From Candidatus Kapaibacterium sp. (GTDB taxonomy: Bacteria > Bacteroidota > Ignavibacteria > Kapaibacteriales > NICIL-2), in assembly GCA_016788605.1 (NCBI GenBank), contig JAEUSO010000005.1, forward strand, positions 1-33,468: a stretch of 33,468 nt of DNA, written 5' to 3'. A model generated the notes under the pieces. The model worked only from the letters and a program-made list of their open reading frames with translations, did no database searches and was not told the origin of the DNA. Every line of letters begins with the position of its first letter. Positions within the stretch are counted from its first letter, which is position 1. The position numbers and the translations under genes were made by a program. Shown piece after piece: positions 25,356 through 31,782 of the stretch.

Positions 25356-25862
25356 ATGACAATGCGATCATTTTGGCTGGCAACCGCCGCCGCCGCATCA
25401 CTTGCGTTCGGTTCATGCGCGAAAGAAACCACAACCACTGCACCGGCAACAGAGTTTGTTGCTACCGATGCCAATTTTTCCGGTTATGCTACGTGGACGC
25501 AAACAACCACGCCCCGCCGCGGACCCGACCCTGCGCTTGGTGCTGCGCACGAAGGCAACGATACAAACGTAACCCGCTATATGTATATCAATAGCGCTAC
25601 AGCATCGCGCAGTAACAATGGGCAATATCCTAATGGAACAATCATCGTGAAAGAGATGAAGCGCAACGGAGCAAACTTTGCCGTGATGGGCATGGTGAAA
25701 CGTGGCGGTGAATTCAACAAAGATCATAACGGTTGGGAATGGGTTATGCTTTCGAACGACGGCAAGATTCAAGACCGTGGTGCTAACCTCATGGGTGGTA
25801 TGTGCAACGGCTGCCATTCGGGTGTGAAGTCCACAAAGGACTACGTGTTCACGAAGAACTAA
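25356..25862 (+). CDS. Cytochrome P460-like c-haem lipoprotein
   Basis: 168 residues. The N-terminus is a lipoprotein signal (MTMRSFWLATAAAASLAFG then Ser-Cys, lipobox Cys near residue 22), so it is tethered in the envelope. A cytochrome P460-type domain follows, with GTIIVKEMKRNG, VMGMVKRGG and GWEWVMLSNDGK, and one covalent-haem motif CNGCH (Cys150, Cys153, His154) near the C-terminus followed by DYVFTK, the usual P460 ending. P460 proteins oxidise hydroxylamine or nitric oxide, or bind them; cytochrome c'-beta relatives bind NO. Whether this one has the Lys-haem crosslink cannot be read from sequence alone. Located downstream of a Crp/Fnr regulator and closed by its own terminator. Confidence 0.8.
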   Translation: MTMRSFWLATAAAASLAFGSCAKETTTTAPATEFVATDANFSGYATWTQTTTPRRGPDPALGAAHEGNDTNVTRYMYINSATASRSNNGQYPNGTIIVKEMKRNGANFAVMGMVKRGGEFNKDHNGWEWVMLSNDGKIQDRGANLMGGMCNGCHSGVKSTKDYVFTKN

Positions 25863-25900
25863 GAGACGGAATAACGTTTATCATCAACGCTCTAAGCGGG

Positions 25901-25931
25901 AAGGCAATCTGAAGAAGGTTGCCTTTTTTTT
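25901..25931 (+). terminator. Terminator after the P460-like gene
   Basis: AAGGCAA (25901-25907) pairs with TTGCCTT (25919-25925) around an 11-nt loop, running into an eight-T tract (25924-25931). It separates this unit from the convergent glycosyltransferase, whose stop is six bases away. Confidence 0.82.
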
Positions 25932-25936
25932 GTGCA

Positions 25937-27091
25937 CTATGTACGGAGTACCAAACTGATGATTGAACGGATGATGTCGTCCTGCGCCTCGCGGTTGAAG
26001 GTGCGGGCTGCGCGGTCGGCTGCGGCGGTGTATGCGTCTTTAGTTCGTGCGGTTTTCATCAGGTGGATTGCAATCGTTTCGGGGCTTGCATCGGTGGCAA
26101 TGAGTTCGCCGAAGGGATAGTCGCCGATGATGCGGCGCATGGCGGGCAGGTCGCTGACCACACAAGGAATCCGAGCCATTGCGTATTCAAAAAGTTTGTT
26201 GGGCAAGGCAAGCGAATAGCTGAAGCTGACGGGTTCGATAAAACACACGCCGGTATCGGCTGATGCCGTCCACGAAAGGAGTTCGCTATAAGGTACTGCT
26301 CCGAGAAAGTGTATGCGTTGCGCCGAGGGGCTGCGCTGCGCTAATGCACGGAGGCGTTCACCGTGGGGACCGTCGCCGATGATGCAAAAGTGCAGGTCGG
26401 GTGCAAAGGCGAGTGCCTCGATGACCGGCTCGATTCCGCGTCCTTCTAACAAGACACCCTGATACACCGCTACAGGATTGCCGGCGGGAATGGCAAAGCG
26501 TTCGCGCAGCGCGTTGCTCCGTTTCGGCTCGGAGTAGGGCGGCACATTCATGATCACCGAGGGCTTTTCATTGCGGCGGAGGTGCTGCCGCAGATATTCG
26601 GCATCGAGTTCACCGCTGACGGTTATAGTATCGGCGCGGCGGGCGTAGCGGCGTTCGTGCCACGAAAGAAGGGATTGCTTGAACGGATGTTTGTGCAGCG
26701 GACCGAGCGCGGAGTAAATCTCGCGTGCATCGTAGATGAGCCGGACACGCTGCAATGCTGCAAGGTTTGCCGCCGCCTTGAGCGAGTAGAGGTCGGCAGC
26801 CCACAGCACTTTTGCGCCGAGTTCGCTGCCTGCCTGCATTGCCGCCTTGGTGAAGGCGAGCCATTTTTTCCAGAGCCGACCGGTGCGGGGTGTGGCAATA
26901 TACACGGTGTCAATGCCGGGGAATGTGGTGCGCTCCGCCCAATCGGGCGCAAGGGCGCAAACGCGCAATCCCGAACAGGCAAGTGCATTGGCAATGTTCA
27001 TGGTGCGTGCGTCGGTGCGGAGGTCGGCAAGGGTGATGACGACCACGTCGTAGGCGGTGTGGCTGCGGTTGATTGCAGATGCAGCTTGCAT
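25937..27091 (-). CDS. GT-B glycosyltransferase (GT4-like)
   Basis: 384 residues. A two-Rossmann glycosyltransferase that moves a sugar from a nucleotide donor to a lipid, polysaccharide or protein acceptor on the cytoplasmic face. The N-terminal domain has VVVITLADLRTDARTMNIAN and AADLYSLKAA, with LIYDAREIYS. The C-terminal donor domain has AVYQGVLLEGRGIEPVIEAL, FCIIGDGPHGERLRAL and the EX-type donor motif ending ALPNKLFEYAMARIPCVVSD. Acceptor and linkage are unknown; no other polysaccharide gene is adjacent. Its ATG directly follows the dut stop codon (TGA-ATG), so the two are translationally coupled. Confidence 0.9.
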   Translation of the reverse strand: MQAASAINRSHTAYDVVVITLADLRTDARTMNIANALACSGLRVCALAPDWAERTTFPGIDTVYIATPRTGRLWKKWLAFTKAAMQAGSELGAKVLWAADLYSLKAAANLAALQRVRLIYDAREIYSALGPLHKHPFKQSLLSWHERRYARRADTITVSGELDAEYLRQHLRRNEKPSVIMNVPPYSEPKRSNALRERFAIPAGNPVAVYQGVLLEGRGIEPVIEALAFAPDLHFCIIGDGPHGERLRALAQRSPSAQRIHFLGAVPYSELLSWTASADTGVCFIEPVSFSYSLALPNKLFEYAMARIPCVVSDLPAMRRIIGDYPFGELIATDASPETIAIHLMKTARTKDAYTAAADRAARTFNREAQDDIIRSIISLVLRT

Positions 27092-27604
27092 TCACGCTCC
27101 GTGTGTTGGTGCTTCCGGTTGAGCGGAGATATTGGCGGAGATATTGGCGGAGATACTGGCGGAGAGTCCGGTGCTGCCGAAGCCGCCGCTTCCGCGCTCT
27201 GTTTCGTCCAATGATGCAACTTCCGTCCATTCGGCGCGCTCGTGGCGGGCAATGACGAGTTGGGCGATGCGGTCGCCGCGATTGACGGTGTAGTCCGCTG
27301 CGCCGAAGTTGGCAAGGATAACGTGCAGTTCGCCACGGTAGTCGCTGTCAATCGTGCCGGGCGAGTTCAGGCAGAACACGCCGTGTTTGGCGGCAAGCCC
27401 GCTGCGCGAACGCACCTGACATTCGTAGCCACGGGGCACGGCAATGGCAAGGGCGGTGGGTATCATTGCCACTGTTCCGGCGGCGATGGCGACGGGCGTT
27501 TCGATCGCTGCGTGGATGTCCATTCCGGCTGCGCCCTCGGTTGCATAGGCGGGCAGGGGCAGGTCGGTGAATGCGGGGTTTGTTCGTGTGATGTTGATGG
27601 TCAT
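27092..27604 (-). CDS. dut: Deoxyuridine triphosphatase (dUTPase)
   Basis: 170 residues. Hydrolyses dUTP to dUMP and pyrophosphate, keeping uracil out of DNA and feeding thymidylate synthesis. All five trimeric dUTPase motifs are present: I AGMDI (26-30), II RSRSG (65-69), [16 protein letters not shown] (80-92) with the catalytic Asp, IV RGDRIAQ (109-115), [11 protein letters not shown] (137-146). It carries an unusual 24-residue tail after motif V, encoded partly by a 12-bp tandem repeat that yields [15 protein letters not shown] 27604 is chosen because [10 protein letters not shown] begins the first strand; the upstream in-frame extension to 27715 lacks similarity. Coupled to the downstream glycosyltransferase. 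Confidence 0.94.
   Translation of the reverse strand: MTINITRTNPAFTDLPLPAYATEGAAGMDIHAAIETPVAIAAGTVAMIPTALAIAVPRGYECQVRSRSGLAAKHGVFCLNSPGTIDSDYRGELHVILANFGAADYTVNRGDRIAQLVIARHERAEWTEVASLDETERGSGGFGSTGLSASISANISANISAQPEAPTHGA
27123..27165. repeat. 12-bp tandem repeat in the 3' end of dut
   Basis: Three copies of GCGGAGATATTG (third with one change, ATACTG) at 27123-27134, 27135-27146 and 27147-27158, plus a 7-base partial copy. The unit is a multiple of three, so gain or loss would change the dUTPase tail length by four residues without a frameshift. Confidence 0.88.
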
Positions 27605-27791
27605 GCGGCAAAAATAGGGTGTGCGGGGCGAGCGGGTTGCAGGCACGCAAAGGGTATTGGTTGGAATGATAACGCAAGAACGGTCGGGAAACCTCTCCAC
27701 AGCTCTTTCCGGCATAGCGAGGGTAGTGGCTGACCACGACCGGTGCGGAGCCGTTGTTCAGTATGGTAATGTTTGTGAAACGCCGGACGGG

Positions 27792-28469
27792 TTAAAGCGG
27801 GAGCAGGTCGCCTTTATCCAAGTGGCGGATAATGGTGGCGCGCTCGGCGGCGGAGGGGTCGTGGGTGACCATGACGATGGTTTTGTTGAAGTCGCTGTTG
27901 AGTTTGCTGAGGAGTTCCATGATGTCGTGCGCGGACTTTTTGTCGAGGTCGCCGGTGGGTTCGTCGGCAACGATGAGATTGGGGTCCATGGCGATGGCGC
28001 GGGCAATGGCAACGCGCTGCTGCTGTCCGCCCGAGAGTTGGTTGGGCGTGTGTTTGGTGCGGTCGGCAAGCCCGACGATGGCAAGTGCGTTTTCGACTTG
28101 CTGGCGGCGTTCGGTTTTCGAGAGCGGCGTGAGCATGAGCGGGAGTTCGACGTTCTCGTAGGCGGTGAGCACGGGGATGAGGTTGTAGAATTGGAAGATG
28201 AAGCCGACGTTGTTGGCGCGCCATTTCGAGAGTTGCGCTTCGCTCATTGCGCTGATGTCGTTGCCGAAGACGTTCACGCTTCCGCTGCTTGGCTGGTCAA
28301 TGCCGGCTATGATATTGAGCAGGGTTGTTTTGCCCGAACCGGAGGGACCCATGAGCGCCATGAACTCGCCGCTGTTGATGTCGAGCGAGAGGTTATTGAG
28401 CACGGTGATGGAGTCGTTCTGGCGCGAGTAGTGCTTTGTAAGGTTGCGGACGCTGATGGCAACAGACAT
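27792..28469 (-). CDS. ABC transporter ATP-binding protein, MacB/LolD type
   Basis: 225 residues, a complete stand-alone ATPase of the MacB/LolD/FtsE group, which powers lipoprotein release or envelope mechanotransmission rather than solute pumping. Walker A GPSGSGKTT (about 41-49), Q-loop FIFQFYNLIPVLTAYENVEL (group-typical), signature LSGGQQQRVAIARAI, Walker B LIVADEPTGDLD and switch His in MVTHDP are intact. No FtsX/MacB-type permease is next to it; the partner must be encoded elsewhere. It lies 55 bases after the SBBP/T9SS gene on the same strand and 187 bases before dut. Confidence 0.93.
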   Translation of the reverse strand: MSVAISVRNLTKHYSRQNDSITVLNNLSLDINSGEFMALMGPSGSGKTTLLNIIAGIDQPSSGSVNVFGNDISAMSEAQLSKWRANNVGFIFQFYNLIPVLTAYENVELPLMLTPLSKTERRQQVENALAIVGLADRTKHTPNQLSGGQQQRVAIARAIAMDPNLIVADEPTGDLDKKSAHDIMELLSKLNSDFNKTIVMVTHDPSAAERATIIRHLDKGDLLPL

Positions 28470-28524
28470 GATGCTATGGGGCGGGATAGTGATTGAGAAC
28501 GGCGCGAAGATACGGCGGGAGAAC

Positions 28525-30780
28525 TTACTCTTTCACAAACGGAATGCTTACGGGAGTTCCCTGTGCGGTGGTAATGCGGATGAAATAATATCCGGCGGGT
28601 AATGCGCTGATATTGATTGGTGTGCCGGATATAACATTGCCCCGAAGCATCGAGATGCCAAGCAGGGAGCATACGTCGTAGTGCGAGCCATCCTCCATAC
28701 CGCGTACCGTGATGCTTGTGTGTGCGGGGTTGGGAACGACGCTCCATGCCGGTTGTTGCGGCTCGCCCTCAACATCGAGAATCGAGTAATCAACAAATGA
28801 CGCAAGGAAGATGTCGCTGCCGCCTGCATTACTTTGCTGCCCGCCGCCACTGACGGGAAGGTTGGTGCTTGTTGTTGTGCCGCACAGTAAAATCGTATTA
28901 TCGTTCAAGCGCATCAGACCTGCGCCGCGGTCGTCGCCGCTACCGCCGAAGAGAACAGAGGCGATGCGTTGTTTGCCGTCCGCTTTATAGTATCCCATGA
29001 AGGCATCGTAGCCGCCTGCGGGTGCGGGGCTATCTTTGGGGAACAGCGGGAAATTCGCGCTGTTGCTCATGCCGGTAACAAAGACATCGCCGTTGGGTGT
29101 TGCAGTAATACCTGTGCAACGGTCGTCGCCGCTGCCGCCTTGGTATGTCCCCCAAATGCGCTTTCCAGAGTCAATGTTGAACGATGCAATGAAGCCGTCG
29201 TTGATGCCTCCGCCGAAATCCGTCTGTGCTCCGTCTGCTGTTGCTATAAAACGATCGGGAGAAGTTCCTGTATTAGTGTACCCGATAATAATGACTGACG
29301 ATGACGTTAGCGCAATACGGGTTGCATAGTCGTATCCTTTACCGCCATAAAATCTACCCCACTCTCGTGTACCTTGTGCAGAAAACTTTACAAGAAATCC
29401 ATCAAAAAACTCAACTAAATCATTGCCTTCTCCAATTGTAGTAGAGATAATATTATTGGCATTATAGCTTGCTGTAGTTCCGCATATAAAAATTGAACCG
29501 TTGGGTGCTGCTATAATTCCACCGCCATACTCCAAATCATCAGAACCATAGTATGTTGACCATTGTAAAGCTGATAGTGTTGGACTCAAGACAATGATAA
29601 ATGCATCGCTTGCACCACCTTGATTTTTTTGATGTCCATTAGCATCTATGTTGTCACTAAATGTAGTACCCGTGCATGCAATATTACCATTAGGCATAAT
29701 GCAAACGTCGGTACACGCATCAATTGAGTTACCACCGATATACGTTGAGTTCTGAATCTGACCTGATGCTGAGTTAAGCGTAGAAAGAAATCCGTCGGTG
29801 TTACCACCCAGGAATGTGGATTTGTATCCGCTTCCTTGAATAAAATTTGATTTTGAATTAGTTGTACCACATACAGCAACAAGTGTATTAGATAATGCAA
29901 TGCCAGTTGCAGCATCATCACCTGCGCCGCCGAAATACGTAGCCCAGATGCGGCTTCCGCGCGAATCGAACTTTGCGATAAACGCATCGCGCCCGCCTTG
30001 CAATGATTGTTGATGCGTCCCTGCTGTTGCAGGAAAGTTTGCACTTGTTGTAACACCGCACACATACATGGATGTGCCGTCACCTGTTGCAGAGGTTGCA
30101 GAGTCAAGCGACGCTCCGCCGAAGTACGACGCGGATGTTGTGGGTGTAATAAAATTGAGTGCGACTGTCACGCCATTATCTGTTGCATCCCATGCGAAGT
30201 TTGGCTGCTGAACATTATCCGGTGTTGCAGTTGTAACAATGCTTGATGGTATGGGAACGCTCACCACACCGTTTATGTCAAGTGCGCCGTTCACGATGGC
30301 GAATGATGGTGATGACGGGCGCAACGCAAGAGCGGATGTTGAGTGAATATTTAAACCGTTTGTTGTGATGCCGATGCTGATTGTTTTGTTGCGTTGTGTG
30401 TGGCGGAACACGAGTGTTGTGTATGCTTCCGATCTATGCAGCGTGCCGCGTTCGTCGTAACGGTTGATGATACCGTTTGCACCTGTAGCTGCGAGTGTGT
30501 AGGCACCGTCGGCGAAATCGAAATCCGTTCGTGTAACTGTTGCGCCGCGCTGCACGGCAAAGGATATTCCATTCGTGCGAATGCCAACGACACCCTGCGG
30601 CAGCGAAGCAATGTAGAGCGGAACACCATGTGCTGATGCGCCTGCTGCGCGTACCTGTCCTGCGTTACGAACGAAGACCGGCATCGACTGCATGACGCGC
30701 TGCGCCAATGCATCGGGTGTGCAGACAACAAGAGAAACAAGAAGAATTGTGTAGAGGCGGACTGCGGTTCGGAGCATCAT
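28525..30780 (-). CDS. Secreted SBBP beta-propeller protein with T9SS sorting domain
   Basis: 751 residues. A signal peptide (MMLRTAVRLYTILLVSLVV, cleavage near DALA) precedes a domain with FVRNAGQ that recalls a reduced DUF7948 start. Seven SBBP-type repeats follow, each with an aromatic-Gly-Gly and acidic core: SYFGGASLDSAT, TYFGGAGDDAAT, TYIGGNSIDACT, TYYGSDDLEYGG, RFYGGKGYDYAT, TYQGGSGDDRCT, LFGGSGDDRGAG. Seven fits a closed propeller. The last about 85 residues form a type A T9SS C-terminal sorting domain (WSVVPNPAHTSITVRG ... INISALPAGYYFIRI). It should be exported to the cell surface. Ligand unknown. The middle third (about 29230-29900) is encoded by much more AT-rich DNA. Confidence 0.9.
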   Translation of the reverse strand: MMLRTAVRLYTILLVSLVVCTPDALAQRVMQSMPVFVRNAGQVRAAGASAHGVPLYIASLPQGVVGIRTNGISFAVQRGATVTRTDFDFADGAYTLAATGANGIINRYDERGTLHRSEAYTTLVFRHTQRNKTISIGITTNGLNIHSTSALALRPSSPSFAIVNGALDINGVVSVPIPSSIVTTATPDNVQQPNFAWDATDNGVTVALNFITPTTSASYFGGASLDSATSATGDGTSMYVCGVTTSANFPATAGTHQQSLQGGRDAFIAKFDSRGSRIWATYFGGAGDDAATGIALSNTLVAVCGTTNSKSNFIQGSGYKSTFLGGNTDGFLSTLNSASGQIQNSTYIGGNSIDACTDVCIMPNGNIACTGTTFSDNIDANGHQKNQGGASDAFIIVLSPTLSALQWSTYYGSDDLEYGGGIIAAPNGSIFICGTTASYNANNIISTTIGEGNDLVEFFDGFLVKFSAQGTREWGRFYGGKGYDYATRIALTSSSVIIIGYTNTGTSPDRFIATADGAQTDFGGGINDGFIASFNIDSGKRIWGTYQGGSGDDRCTGITATPNGDVFVTGMSNSANFPLFPKDSPAPAGGYDAFMGYYKADGKQRIASVLFGGSGDDRGAGLMRLNDNTILLCGTTTSTNLPVSGGGQQSNAGGSDIFLASFVDYSILDVEGEPQQPAWSVVPNPAHTSITVRGMEDGSHYDVCSLLGISMLRGNVISGTPINISALPAGYYFIRITTAQGTPVSIPFVKE

Positions 30781-31056
30781 GCTGAGTATTGAGGTATGAG
30801 AATTTGTTGGGATGCGCTTCGCAAGAAATTCCTGCGGAACGCATTGACGGTTGCACTATGCCGCGTGGTGTACGGCGGCGGAATTCCAATGATGCACGGA
30901 TGCCGCAGCTAAGAGGGCGATGCACCAAAGAACCGCGAAAATACAATGCACTAACCCGCATCAAGAGGTTCTTCGTTTCACCCTGTGTTTCAGGCGGGCT
31001 GCACTGACATGGAAAACGGCATACCGCAATACAAGGAATGATGCGGCGTTCAGGTA

Positions 31057-31182
31057 TCACCACGCATAGGAATTTCGACGAACGGCGGATACTGCAAGAG
31101 TGATGAAAATCAAGGCGATAGCCATAGCGAAGAACACCGAAAAAACCAAGCGATTTTTTGCTGTAAAATCATCTCGAAACAT
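31057..31182 (-). CDS. Possible small single-helix membrane protein (41 aa)
   Basis: From ATG 31182 the frame encodes a short basic/acidic N-terminus (MFRDDFTAKNR), one strongly hydrophobic helix (LVFSVFFAMAIALIFITLAV) and a basic tail ending SYAW. This N-in, basic-flanked design is typical of real small membrane proteins, but there is no clear ribosome site and no family I recognise; the frame stays open upstream to 31353. A chance hydrophobic frame cannot be excluded. Confidence 0.3.
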   Translation of the reverse strand: MFRDDFTAKNRLVFSVFFAMAIALIFITLAVSAVRRNSYAW

Positions 31183-31772
31183 GACAAAAAATTCTTTTGC
31201 TCGAAGAAAGGGTCGTGTTATATTGCGACGGTTTCGGAGGGTGTCTCTGAATCCGACGGGGAGTTTGGGGAGTATGATTGACATGCGTTTTCGTCTGTCT
31301 TGCAACATCGTATCTACGCTGAAACGTAGGTTTGATGCGGCTTTCAGCCCCATCCCCGGCTATAGCGCAGCATGATAGCAGCGTCATGAGTCATCGCAAT
31401 GTTTGCGCCATCTCCGGGGGGATTTCACGCATTCATTCATTCACACACCGGGTCGTTCAACAGCGATTTCTTCGGAAATGGCGGACGGCTTCGGAATTTT
31501 TTTCGTCACAGTTTCTCTTATCATCAGGTACTCAACTTGATACTATTCGGCAACAACATCCGCAGCAACAACGCTTCTTCCCGACGCGGGGTTTCGCTGT
31601 TCGGCACGGCGATTGCGCTTTCCGCAACTGCACGCACAACGGATGTGCCTTCTCTTCACACTCAGGATTGCCCGAACGTACCTGCCTCATCACGCGCACC
31701 CCTTGGTGCAACATCGAAAAAGAATATTCTAATTGTTATCAGTAGTATTATGTATTTATTCACAACTCTGTT

Positions 31773-31777
31773 GGAGG
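31773..31777 (+). promoter_or_regulatory. Shine-Dalgarno of the right-hand SBBP gene
   Basis: GGAGG five bases before ATG 31783. It confirms the start of a gene whose end is outside the window. Confidence 0.75.
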
Positions 31778-31782
31778 ATTGT

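Larger units (their letters stand above)
30781..31782. other. About 1 kb intergenic region between two SBBP genes
   Basis: Divergent promoter space for the two SBBP genes with no confident gene. Open frames on both strands (for example 31100-31375 plus and 31332-31745 plus) lack domains and plausible composition. The only candidate is the 41-residue membrane peptide described next. The last 60 bases before 31783 are AT-rich and hold the promoter of the downstream gene, not resolvable by eye. Confidence 0.55.

Noticed and set aside
27621-28496. A 291-codon plus-strand frame opposite the LolD-type ATPase
   Set aside because: Gly/Val/Glu-rich shadow; the minus strand has all ABC ATPase motifs.
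31100-31745. Plus-strand frames in the gap before the second SBBP gene
   Set aside because: Basic or Cys/His-rich composition, no domain, no ribosome site.
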